From DASVAL01 sp035649575 (lineage in GTDB: Bacteria; Planctomycetota; UBA1135; UBA2386): a DNA stretch of 6,680 bases. Positions 1 to 6,509 of this stretch are shown in pieces (position 1 is the first letter of the stretch; each line of letters begins with the position of its first letter). The stretch spans positions 1 through 6,680 of the forward strand of contig DASRJH010000017.1 of the NCBI GenBank assembly GCA_035649575.1, in the 5' to 3' direction. Below the pieces are notes generated by a model. That model saw nothing but the letters and a program-made list of their open reading frames with translations. It did not search any database and was not told where the DNA came from. Made by a program: the position numbers and the translations under genes.

Positions 1-1005
1 GTAGAGCGACACGTAGTCGGGCTTCTGCACGAGCGCCACCGTGCGCTTCACGCCGAGCGTGCGCGCGAGCTGGCACGACATCAGGTTGCGCTCGTCCTCG
101 GTCGAGATGCCGAGGAACGCGTCGCACTCGCCGACGTGCTCTTCCTGCAGCAGGTTGAGGTCCGTGCCTTCGGCGTTCAACACGACGACCCCCTTCAGCA
201 CCTCCGACAGACGCTCGGCATCGCCGCGATCCTCGACGATGACGCGCACGGTCACGTGCTCGCGCTGCAGCATCTGGCACACGCGCAGCACGATGCCGGA
301 GCCGCCGTAGACGACGACGTTGCGCGTGCTGCCCTTGGCCAGCCCGATCTTCTTCTCGAACGCCGCGATCGCCTTCGGCTCGCCGAGCACGAACACCTCG
401 TCGCCGGCGCGCAGGTCGTCGCCGCCGCCCGGCACGAGCACTTCGTGGTCGCGGTCGATCGCAGTAATGAGCATGCCCTTCGGGATCTTGAGGTCCTTCA
501 CGAGCTGGCCCGTGAAGGGGCCGCCCTCCGTGAGGCCGAAGCGGCGCATCTGTACCCTGCCTTCCGCGAAGTGCTCGACGCCGAGCGCCTGGTCCTGGCG
601 CACGGTCTTGACGATCTCGCCGGCCGCGAGGTCGTCGAGCGACAGCAGCAGGTCGTATTGCAGGTTCTTCTTGTAGAACGTCGTGGAACGGCGCACCGCC
701 GAAGTGTCGCGCAGCCGCAGCACGGTCTTCTTGGCGCCCATCCGTTTGCCGAACAGACACGTGAGCATGTTGACCTTGTCGTCGTTCGACACGGCCAGCA
801 GCAGATCCATCTGGTGCGTGTCCGCGCGGTCGAGCACGTCGGGGCGCGACCCGTCGCCGTGCACGGCCTGCACGTCGAGCAGGTCCGCGACGCGGCGCAT
901 GCGCGGGAGGTCCGGGTCGACCACGGTGACCGAGTGGCCTTCGGTCGAGAGCACCTTCGCCAGATAGGAACCAACTTCGCCGAGGCCGACGATCAGGATG
1001 TTCAT
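1..1005 (-). CDS. trkA: Trk potassium uptake system regulatory NAD-binding protein TrkA (C-terminus cut by window edge)
   Basis: TrkA is the cytoplasmic, nucleotide-binding ring protein that gates the TrkH/TrkG membrane channel for K+ uptake. Reading leftwards from the ATG at 1003-1005 gives 335 residues with no stop, so the 3' end lies outside the window. The E. coli protein is about 458 residues, so roughly 120 are missing. The first RCK/Rossmann domain opens with MNILIVGLGEVGSYLAKVL: the GxGxxG motif is at residues 7-12 and the acidic residue ending the second strand is Asp30. An RCK-C (TrkA-C) region spans about 135-220, including a GDEVFVLGE stretch at 201-209. A second Rossmann domain begins near 230 (VVYGGSGI, 231-238), ending its second strand at Glu258. 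This duplicated RCK_N-RCK_C layout is typical of full TrkA, not of single-domain KtrA. The second glycine motif is GGSGIV instead of the usual GGGxIG, so its nucleotide binding may be weaker. The gene is divergent from the amidotransferase operon. TrkH is not visible. Confidence 0.92.
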   Translation of the reverse strand, partial: MNILIVGLGEVGSYLAKVLSTEGHSVTVVDPDLPRMRRVADLLDVQAVHGDGSRPDVLDRADTHQMDLLLAVSNDDKVNMLTCLFGKRMGAKKTVLRLRDTSAVRRSTTFYKKNLQYDLLLSLDDLAAGEIVKTVRQDQALGVEHFAEGRVQMRRFGLTEGGPFTGQLVKDLKIPKGMLITAIDRDHEVLVPGGGDDLRAGDEVFVLGEPKAIAAFEKKIGLAKGSTRNVVVYGGSGIVLRVCQMLQREHVTVRVIVEDRGDAERLSEVLKGVVVLNAEGTDLNLLQEEHVGECDAFLGISTEDERNLMSCQLARTLGVKRTVALVQKPDYVSLY

Positions 1006-1042
1006 CGCGTGGGGCGGCACGATACTGTGCACGGCTTCCGGT
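1006..1042. promoter_or_regulatory. Short divergent intergenic region between trkA and the trpG/pabA operon
   Basis: Only 37 bp separate the trkA start (minus strand) from the preferred TTG start of the amidotransferase. Initiation signals for both divergent units must therefore lie here or inside the facing genes. A weak -10-like hexamer GATACT lies at 1021-1026 on the plus strand. The complementary strand reads TATCGT over nearly the same bases. Neither has a convincing -35 partner, and there is no Shine-Dalgarno sequence on either side. This is a positional inference, not a recognised promoter. Confidence 0.3.
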
Positions 1043-1600
1043 TTGCTCCTCCTCCTCGACAACAAGGACTCGTTCGTCTGGAACCTCGCGCAAGCGCTGC
1101 AGGGACTCGGCGCTGCGGTCCGCGTCGTGCGCAGCGATGCGATCGACGTCGAGCACGCGGGGGAATGCCGCGCGATCGTCGTGTCGCCGGGGCCCGGCCG
1201 CCCCGAGCAGGCGGGTGTCTCGGTCGCGGTGATCCAACGCTGGTCCGGTCACCGGCCGATCCTCGGCGTCTGCCTCGGTCATCAGGCCATCGGTTTCGCG
1301 TTCGGCGCTGCCGTCGACCGCGGCGAGCCCGTGCACGGGCGGCCCACGCCGATCGTGCACGACGGCACGGGGCTCTTCCTGGGCATGCCGAGCCCGTTCC
1401 CCGCGTGCCGGTATCACTCGCTCTACGTCGCGCGCGAGCTGCCCGCGGAGCTCGTGGCGACGGCACACACGCGCAGCGGTGAAGTGATGGCCCTGCGGCA
1501 TCGCGACCATCCGACCTTCGGCGTGCAGTTCCACCCCGAGTCGTTCCGCACGCCGCTCGGCGTTCACCTGCTCGCGAACTTCCTGCGGGAGGTCGCGTGA
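1043..1600 (+). CDS. trpG/pabA: Class I glutamine amidotransferase, anthranilate/aminodeoxychorismate synthase component II (TrpG/PabA)
   Basis: This subunit hydrolyses glutamine and passes ammonia to a chorismate-binding partner. With TrpE it makes anthranilate (tryptophan); with PabB it makes aminodeoxychorismate (folate). The 185-residue product is full length for the family. It starts MLLLLDNKDSFVWNLAQAL, which matches the usual family N-terminus. It then shows the oxyanion-strand motif SPGPGRP (48-54), the nucleophile elbow GVCLGHQ with Cys77, HGR (98-100), RYHSL (123-127) and VQFHPES with His164 and Glu166, so the catalytic triad is intact. I prefer the TTG at 1043 because it gives the conserved start. 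An in-frame ATG at 998 would add 15 unconserved residues and overlap the trkA start by 8 bp. Neither start has a clear ribosome binding site. The stop overlaps the next gene by 4 bp (GTGA). Sequence alone does not separate TrpG from PabA, and neither trpE nor pabB is in the window. Confidence 0.9.
   Translation: MLLLLDNKDSFVWNLAQALQGLGAAVRVVRSDAIDVEHAGECRAIVVSPGPGRPEQAGVSVAVIQRWSGHRPILGVCLGHQAIGFAFGAAVDRGEPVHGRPTPIVHDGTGLFLGMPSPFPACRYHSLYVARELPAELVATAHTRSGEVMALRHRDHPTFGVQFHPESFRTPLGVHLLANFLREVA
1587..1592 (+). promoter_or_regulatory. Shine-Dalgarno for the ABC ATPase gene
   Basis: GGGAGG lies inside the last codons of the amidotransferase gene, four bases before the GTG at 1597. It supports GTG as the start and coupled translation through the GTGA overlap. 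Confidence 0.65.
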
Positions 1601-2493
1601 CCGACGCCGTCATCTCGGTCGGCGGGCTCGTCAAGACGTTCGGGGATCGCGCTGCGCTGCGCGACGTGAGCTTGACCGTGCCGCGCGGCGAACTGCTCGG
1701 TCTCGTCGGGCCAAACGGCGCGGGCAAGTCCACGCTGCTGCGCACGCTGATCGGGCTCGTGCAGCGGACTCGAGGCCGCGTCGCCGTGATGGGCCACGAC
1801 CCCGCCACGCAGTCGCTCGCGATCCGCCATCGCACCTGCTACCTGCCCGGCGAAACCGGCGTCTACCACCAGATGACGGGGCAGCAGTTCCTCGACTTCG
1901 CGCTCGGTTTCTATCCGCGGCATCAGGCAGGCCTGCGTCAGCGGCTGCAGGAGGGTTTCCAGCTGCCGCTGCACCAGAAGGTGCGCAGCTTCAGCGCGGG
2001 CATGAAGCAGAAGCTCGCGCTCATGGCGACCTTGATCCCCGACGTCGATCTCTACCTGCTCGACGAACCGGATCGCACGCTTGACGCGAGCATGCGCTTC
2101 TTTCTGCGCGACCTGCTGCTCGCCATGAAGCGTCAGGGCAAGACGGTCGTGCTCAGCAGCCACCACCTCGGCGAAGTGGAGGCGCTCGCCGACCGGCTCG
2201 TGTTCCTGCTCGACGGCACGTTCGTCGTACCCGAGCGGCTCGCTGCGGCGCGCGCGTCGCTGCGGCGCCGGCCACGCCTGCGGCTGTGCGCCGGTGCGAC
2301 GCTGCCGGCTGGCGCGCGCGAGCTGCTGCGCGAGCCCGACGGCACGCTCGTCGTAGCGACCGACGGCGACCCGATGCAGTGGCTGCGCTCGGTGCCCGAC
2401 GGCGTCGTCGAGAGCGCCGAAGTCGGCATCCCGCGCCTCGAGGACCTCTACGCGGTGCTGCTGCACGACCCGACGAACGGAGGCGGCGCGTGA
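1597..2493 (+). CDS. ABC transporter ATP-binding protein (ABC-2 type exporter family)
   Basis: This cytoplasmic ATPase should power the membrane permease encoded immediately downstream. It starts with GTG in the GTGA overlap and has 298 residues. Walker A is GPNGAGKST (38-46). The Q-loop region reads CYLPGETGVYHQMTG (81-95), the form seen in CcmA/YbhF-like ABC-2 ATPases. The signature loop is SFSAGMKQK (131-139), a variant of LSGGQ. Walker B is LLDEPD (154-159, Asp156 and Glu157), with the D-loop TLD following. The switch histidine lies in SSHH (187-190). All the ATPase elements are therefore present, although the signature (SAGM) and the DEPDRTLD stretch (usually DEPTxGLD) are off-consensus. 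Residues from about 210 to 298 form the poorly conserved C-terminal tail common in this subfamily. The stop overlaps the permease start by 4 bp. The substrate cannot be inferred from the sequence; ABC-2 systems export lipids, polysaccharides, drugs or peptides. Confidence 0.92.
   Translation: MTDAVISVGGLVKTFGDRAALRDVSLTVPRGELLGLVGPNGAGKSTLLRTLIGLVQRTRGRVAVMGHDPATQSLAIRHRTCYLPGETGVYHQMTGQQFLDFALGFYPRHQAGLRQRLQEGFQLPLHQKVRSFSAGMKQKLALMATLIPDVDLYLLDEPDRTLDASMRFFLRDLLLAMKRQGKTVVLSSHHLGEVEALADRLVFLLDGTFVVPERLAAARASLRRRPRLRLCAGATLPAGARELLREPDGTLVVATDGDPMQWLRSVPDGVVESAEVGIPRLEDLYAVLLHDPTNGGGA
2479..2483 (+). promoter_or_regulatory. Shine-Dalgarno for the ABC permease gene
   Basis: GGAGG lies six bases before the GTG at 2490, within the end of the ATPase gene. 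It fixes the permease start at that GTG and not at in-frame upstream codons inside the ATPase gene. Confidence 0.7.
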
Positions 2494-3305
2494 TCGCCGG
2501 CAAGACATTCCACGAGATCCGCTGGATGGCGCTCGCGTACCTGCTGATCCTCGAGCTGCTTTGCGTACCGGTGCTGATGTGGTGGCCCGACCTGTACCCG
2601 GAGCTCCAGCGGTCCACGCTGCTGCGCAACCTGAACATCGGCGACTTCGCGCGGCGCATCGGGCAGGGCATCACGAGCGACGACCAGGACCTCGCGTACT
2701 CGAGCTGGGTCGCGCTGATGCTGTTCCTGCGCAGCGGCAACCTCGTCGGCATCGCCGCCGCGGTGCTGCTCGGCACCGGCTCGTTCGCGCGCGAGCGCGA
2801 GAACCAGACGTTCGAGTTCCTGTTGAGCCGGCCGGTGTCGCGCGGCCGCATCCTGTGGGACAAAGTCTGGCCGGCGGCCTTGTGCGTGGTCGTGCCGCTG
2901 TTCCTCGTCAATGCGTCGGCCATGTACTGGAGCCACGTGATCGGCGAACGACTGCAGCCGCGGGAGCTGTTCCTCGCGACCACGCATGCGGCGTCGTTCG
3001 CGCTCGCGTTCCTGCTGCTGACGACGTGGGTGTCGGTACATCTGCGCGTGCAGGCGCACGTCGCGGCGATCGTCGGCGCGTTCGCAGTGCTGCAGGTCGG
3101 GCTCTACCTGACGCAGCGGATCCGGCCGTACACGCTGTTCCGCCTCGTCGACTTCGACTGGTATGGCCCGATCCTCGCCGGCAACACGCGCGCGTGGCAG
3201 ATGTTCGATCCGTGGAACGGCCCCGGCTATACGACGTGGCTGCTGCTCGGCTGCGTCGTCTTCTACGCGCTCGCGTGGCGTTCGCTGGCGCGCACGGAGG
3301 CGTAG
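2490..3305 (+). CDS. ABC-2 type transporter permease
   Basis: This is an inner-membrane partner of the preceding ATPase, 271 residues from GTG 2490 (GTGA overlap, GGAGG six bases upstream). About six hydrophobic segments can be read at roughly residues 12-32, 75-100, 127-147, 168-185, 190-207 and 247-264. The region after the second segment reads FARERENQTFEFLLSRPVSR (99-118). This is the conserved cytoplasmic stretch of ABC-2 permeases (ERE..T.EFLLS.PvsR) that carries the ATPase-coupling helix. A soluble loop of about 40 residues, rich in Arg/Asp, follows the first segment. ATPase and permease together suggest a homodimer or one half of an exporter, because no second permease is present. No substrate-binding protein is present either, which fits export more than import. 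The cargo is unknown. The next gene starts one base after this stop, so it is co-expressed with the LpxB-like gene. Confidence 0.9.
   Translation: MIAGKTFHEIRWMALAYLLILELLCVPVLMWWPDLYPELQRSTLLRNLNIGDFARRIGQGITSDDQDLAYSSWVALMLFLRSGNLVGIAAAVLLGTGSFARERENQTFEFLLSRPVSRGRILWDKVWPAALCVVVPLFLVNASAMYWSHVIGERLQPRELFLATTHAASFALAFLLLTTWVSVHLRVQAHVAAIVGAFAVLQVGLYLTQRIRPYTLFRLVDFDWYGPILAGNTRAWQMFDPWNGPGYTTWLLLGCVVFYALAWRSLARTEA
3296..3300 (+). promoter_or_regulatory. Shine-Dalgarno that sets the lpxB start
   Basis: GGAGG lies six bases before the GTG at 3307, inside the last codons of the permease gene. The reading frame stays open upstream to an ATG at 3163 within the permease, but this site and the one-base gap after the permease stop select GTG 3307. 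Confidence 0.75.
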
Positions 3306-3306
3306 C

Positions 3307-4653
3307 GTGGTCGGCTTCGAGGTCGGGTTGACCCTCGTGCGCGAGGTGCTGCGCGCGCTGCTCACGCCGCTGCGCCTGCTCGGCTACCTGCCCTGGCGCC
3401 ACTACTGGCGCCGCGCCGCGCGCGAAGTGCTCGATGCCGCGGCGCACACGGCTCCCGAAACGGCCGAGACCGCGCTGCGCGAGTTCTTCCAAAAGCGCCG
3501 CGCTCCGCGCGCAGAACGTCCCCACCTGTTCGTGTCCGCGGGCGAGACGAGCGGCGAAGCGCATGCGTCGCGTCTCGTGCAGGCCTTGGCACGCTCGGTG
3601 CGTTGCACGGCCTTCGGCGGTCATCAGCTCGAGCAGGCCGGGGCGACGCTGCGCTGCGCGTTGAGCGAGCACGCGGTCATGGGATTCACGGGGGTCCTGC
3701 GGCAGCTGCCGCTGCTGCTGCGCGCGTTCGCGAGCTACCTGCGCCTCTTGCGCGACGATCCACCGGACCTCGTGGTGCTCGTCGACTATCCGGGACTGCA
3801 CGTCGTGATGGCCAAGGCGGCAAAGCGCCGCAAGATCCCCGTGATCCACTACGTGGCGCCGCAGTACTGGGCCTGGGGCCCGTGGCGCATGCGCCGCTAC
3901 CGGCGCGCCGTCGATGCCACGCTGACGATCCTGCCGTTCGAGACGGCGTTCTTCCGGCGTTTCCGCATCCCGGCCGCCTACATCGGACACCCGCTGCTCG
4001 ACGAGCTCGAAGCGCATCCACCCGACGCGGCGGCGGTCGCGGGCGTCCGCCGGCAGCCGACGCTCGTGTTGCTGCCGGGCAGCCGGCGCGCCGAGATCGA
4101 GACGAACCTGCCCGGCATGCTGCGGATCGCGCGCCAGCTGCGCGACGGTGATCCCTCGTGCCGCGTCGTGCTGCCGCACAAGGACGGGCGCCGCACCGGG
4201 CTGCTGCGCGCGATGCTCGCGCAGGCCGACGCGGCGTTCGTCGAGCACCACGAAGGGCCGCTCGCGCCATGGCTCGCCGGCGCTCACCTGATCCTCGCGA
4301 AGTCGGGCACCGGTTCGCTCGAGGCCTGTCTGCACGGCAACCCGACCATTGTCGTCTATCAGCTGCGTGGGCTCGTGAGCACGCTCGGCTACCACAACAT
4401 CCTCAGCGTGCCGTGGATCGCGGCCGCGAACCTCGTCGCCGGTCGGGCCGTCGTGCCCGAGTTCTGTTTCCATCACCCGGGCGGCTGGGACGACGTGCTC
4501 GCCGCCGCGCGAGCGTTGTGGCTCTCGGGACCCGAGCGCGACGCGACGCGGCAGGGGCTCGCCGAGGTGCGGCAGCGCCTCGGTGCTTCGGGCGCCACGG
4601 CGCGCGTCGCGGCGATCGTCGGCGCGTTCCTGCTGCCGGAGGCCCGCGCATGA
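3307..4653 (+). CDS. lpxB: Lipid-A-disaccharide synthase family glycosyltransferase (LpxB) with N-terminal extension
   Basis: LpxB joins UDP-2,3-diacylglucosamine to lipid X, forming the lipid A disaccharide on the cytoplasmic face of the inner membrane. The product is 448 residues from GTG 3307. Family landmarks are SAGETSGE (77-84), VMGFTGVLRQLP (124-135), VVLVDYPGLHVVM with Asp160 (156-168), HYVAPQYWAW (181-190), the LLPGSR motif with Arg260 (255-260), AKSGTGSLEA (331-340) and AANLVAGR with Asn375 (373-380). These are spread over the whole GT19 fold in the expected order. The usual length is about 380 residues. Here some 72 residues precede the first strand, beginning with an amphipathic/hydrophobic stretch (LTLVREVLRALLTPLRLLGY, 8-27) and then a basic, helical-looking segment. 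That part may aid membrane attachment, but this is inference. lpxB normally sits with lpxD-fabZ-lpxA; here it is between an ABC exporter and ubiD. It could therefore be the housekeeping enzyme or an LpxB-like paralogue. The stop overlaps ubiD by 4 bp (ATGA). Confidence 0.88.
   Translation: MVGFEVGLTLVREVLRALLTPLRLLGYLPWRHYWRRAAREVLDAAAHTAPETAETALREFFQKRRAPRAERPHLFVSAGETSGEAHASRLVQALARSVRCTAFGGHQLEQAGATLRCALSEHAVMGFTGVLRQLPLLLRAFASYLRLLRDDPPDLVVLVDYPGLHVVMAKAAKRRKIPVIHYVAPQYWAWGPWRMRRYRRAVDATLTILPFETAFFRRFRIPAAYIGHPLLDELEAHPPDAAAVAGVRRQPTLVLLPGSRRAEIETNLPGMLRIARQLRDGDPSCRVVLPHKDGRRTGLLRAMLAQADAAFVEHHEGPLAPWLAGAHLILAKSGTGSLEACLHGNPTIVVYQLRGLVSTLGYHNILSVPWIAAANLVAGRAVVPEFCFHHPGGWDDVLAAARALWLSGPERDATRQGLAEVRQRLGASGATARVAAIVGAFLLPEARA
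4638..4642 (+). promoter_or_regulatory. Shine-Dalgarno for ubiD
   Basis: GGAGG lies seven bases before ATG 4650, inside the end of the LpxB-like gene. It supports the ATG in the ATGA overlap as the true start, although the frame is open far upstream. Confidence 0.7.
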
Positions 4654-6452
4654 ACGCGCTCACCGATCTGCGCCGGTTCCTGGCGCTGCTGCGCGCCGAG
4701 AACGAGCTCGTCGAGATCCATACCGAAGTGGATCCGGATCTCGAAGCCGCCGAGGTCCATCGCCGCGTGATCGCCGCCGGCGGTCCGGCGCTGTTGTTCA
4801 CGCGCGTGAAGGGCTCGCCGTGGACAGCCGTGACGAACCTGTTCGGCACGGCGCGTCGCGTCGGACTCGCGTTCGGCAAACGACCGCAGCAGCTCGTGCA
4901 ACGCCTGGCGGACATGCCGCACACGATGTTGCCGCCGACGCTCGGCGCACTGTGGCGACACCGCGACGTGCTCGGCTCGCTGCTGAAGGTCGGGCGCAGG
5001 AACGTGCTCAGGGCACCGCTGCTCGCCGCCGTGGACACTCCGCCGCGGTTGTCGCGGCTGCCGCTCCTGCGCACGTGGAGCGAAGACGGCGGCGCGTTCG
5101 CGACGCTGCCGCTCGTCTACACGCAGGATCCGCAGGGTCTCGGTTCCAACCTCGGCATGTATCGCGTGCAGCGGTTCTCGGACGACACGGCCGGCCTGCA
5201 CATGCAGATCGGCAAGGGCGGCGGTTTCCACCTCGCCGAGTACGAACGGCTCGGCCGCGCGATGCCCGTGCACGTGACGATCGGCGGGCCACCCGCGCTG
5301 ATGCTGGGTGCGATCGCGCCGCTGCCCGAGAACGTGCCCGAGGTGTTGCTCGCTTCGCTGCTGCTCGGCCAGCGCCTGCGTTGCGCGCGCACGACGGCGA
5401 GCGACTGGCCCGTGTTCGCGGATGCCGAGTTCTGTCTCGTCGGCGAGGTGCGTCCCGGCGAGCGCCACCCCGAGGGCCCCTTCGGCGACCACTACGGCTA
5501 CTACTCGCTGCAGCACGACTACCCGCTGCTGCGCGTGAAGACGCTGCTGCACCGCGAGGATCCGATCCTCTGCGCGACCGTCGTCGGCAAGCCGCGCCAG
5601 GAGGACTTCTACCTCGGCGACTACCTGCAGGAGCTGCTGCTGCCGCTCGCGAAGGTCGCGATGCCGTCGGTGCGCGAGCTCTGGTCCTACGGCGAGACCG
5701 GCTACCACTCGCTCGCGGCTGCGATCGTGCGCGAGCGCTACGGCCGCGAGGCGATGCAGAGCGCGTTTCGCATCCTCGGCGAGGGCCAGCTGAGCCTCAC
5801 GAAGTTCCTGCTCGTCACGGACCAGCCCGTGGACCTGCGCGACTTCCGCGCCGTGCTGCCGCACGTGCTCGCGCGCGCCGACTTCCGCACCGATCTCTAC
5901 GTGTTCGCGAGTCTGTCGATGGACACGCTCGACTACGCGGGCCCCGAGGTCAACAAGGGCAGCAAGGGCGTGCTGCTCGGTCTCGGCGAGCCGCGGCGCA
6001 GCCTGCCTGTTCAGTTCACCGGCCAGCTGCCGCCGCCGTTCGTGCGCGCCGAAGTGTTCTGCGCGGGCTGTCTCGTCGTGCAGGGACCGGCGTTCGCGCA
6101 GGACCGGACCGCCGCGGCGGCGCTCGCAAAACTGCCAGCGCTGCGCGACTGGCCGCTCGTGGTGCTCGTCGACGACGGCAGGCAGGCTGTGAAGTCGGCC
6201 GTGAACTTCCTGTGGACGACGTTCACGCGCTTCGAACCGGCGGCCGACATCCATGCGAGCGACGTGCGGCTCGTGCGCCTGCAGCCGAGCTACACGCCCC
6301 CGATCGTGATCGACGCGCGCATGAAGCCCGGGTATCCGAAGGAGCTGTTCTGCGACGAGGCGACCGCGAAGCTCGTGTCGCGGCGCTGGCGCGAGTACTT
6401 CCCGAACGGTGGAGTGGAGATGGGCGACTCGGACCGCGCGCATCTCGATTGA
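4650..6452 (+). CDS. ubiD: UbiD-family prenylated-FMN-dependent decarboxylase, long (menaquinone-type) form
   Basis: UbiD enzymes use prenylated FMN, made by UbiX, to decarboxylate aromatic or unsaturated acids. The classic role is removing the carboxylate of 4-hydroxy-3-polyprenylbenzoate in ubiquinone synthesis or the matching naphthoate step in futalosine-route menaquinone synthesis. The 600-residue product begins MNALTDLRRFLALL, a standard UbiD opening. The cofactor/metal motif SNLGMYR is at 166-172 (Asn167 and Arg172). The likely metal ligand Glu231 lies in LPENVPEV (225-232). The motif EGPFGDHYGYY (275-285) carries Glu275 and the proposed proton donor Asp280, spaced from Asn167 much as in E. 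coli UbiD. A later conserved patch, DYAGPEVNKGSKG, is at 428-440. E. coli UbiD has about 497 residues; this one has a C-terminal module of about 140 residues after position 455, with VVLVDD (504-509) and PPIVIDARMKPGY (550-562). It resembles long UbiD forms tied to menaquinone synthesis, which is my preferred but unproven reading. The gene is last in the operon, and no ubiX or ubiA is visible. Confidence 0.92.
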   Translation: MNALTDLRRFLALLRAENELVEIHTEVDPDLEAAEVHRRVIAAGGPALLFTRVKGSPWTAVTNLFGTARRVGLAFGKRPQQLVQRLADMPHTMLPPTLGALWRHRDVLGSLLKVGRRNVLRAPLLAAVDTPPRLSRLPLLRTWSEDGGAFATLPLVYTQDPQGLGSNLGMYRVQRFSDDTAGLHMQIGKGGGFHLAEYERLGRAMPVHVTIGGPPALMLGAIAPLPENVPEVLLASLLLGQRLRCARTTASDWPVFADAEFCLVGEVRPGERHPEGPFGDHYGYYSLQHDYPLLRVKTLLHREDPILCATVVGKPRQEDFYLGDYLQELLLPLAKVAMPSVRELWSYGETGYHSLAAAIVRERYGREAMQSAFRILGEGQLSLTKFLLVTDQPVDLRDFRAVLPHVLARADFRTDLYVFASLSMDTLDYAGPEVNKGSKGVLLGLGEPRRSLPVQFTGQLPPPFVRAEVFCAGCLVVQGPAFAQDRTAAAALAKLPALRDWPLVVLVDDGRQAVKSAVNFLWTTFTRFEPAADIHASDVRLVRLQPSYTPPIVIDARMKPGYPKELFCDEATAKLVSRRWREYFPNGGVEMGDSDRAHLD

Positions 6453-6509
6453 ACGCAGCGGAGCTCCCCAAGAAACAGAGTCAGCGCCGGACCATCGATC
6501 TCCTCCAGT

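Noticed and set aside
1046..1057. CTC tandem triplets as a microsatellite or slippage site
   Set aside because: Only four triplets, encoding the conserved hydrophobic first strand (LLLL) of the amidotransferase. Ordinary coding sequence explains it.
136..1482. Long open frame of 448 codons on the plus strand, mostly opposite trkA
   Set aside because: It lies antisense to a clear TrkA sequence and then out of frame over the amidotransferase. The translation is His/Arg/Ala-rich low-complexity typical of shadow frames in GC-rich DNA.
3163..3306. Upstream ATG that would lengthen the LpxB-like protein by 48 residues
   Set aside because: That segment overlaps the permease coding sequence out of frame and is Arg/Ser-rich. 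The GGAGG at 3296-3300 and the GTG at 3307 give a far better start.
2908..4476. 522-codon open frame on the minus strand opposite the LpxB-like gene
   Set aside because: It is a shadow of the LpxB frame with no family resemblance, no supporting ribosome binding site, and it crosses the permease/lpxB junction.
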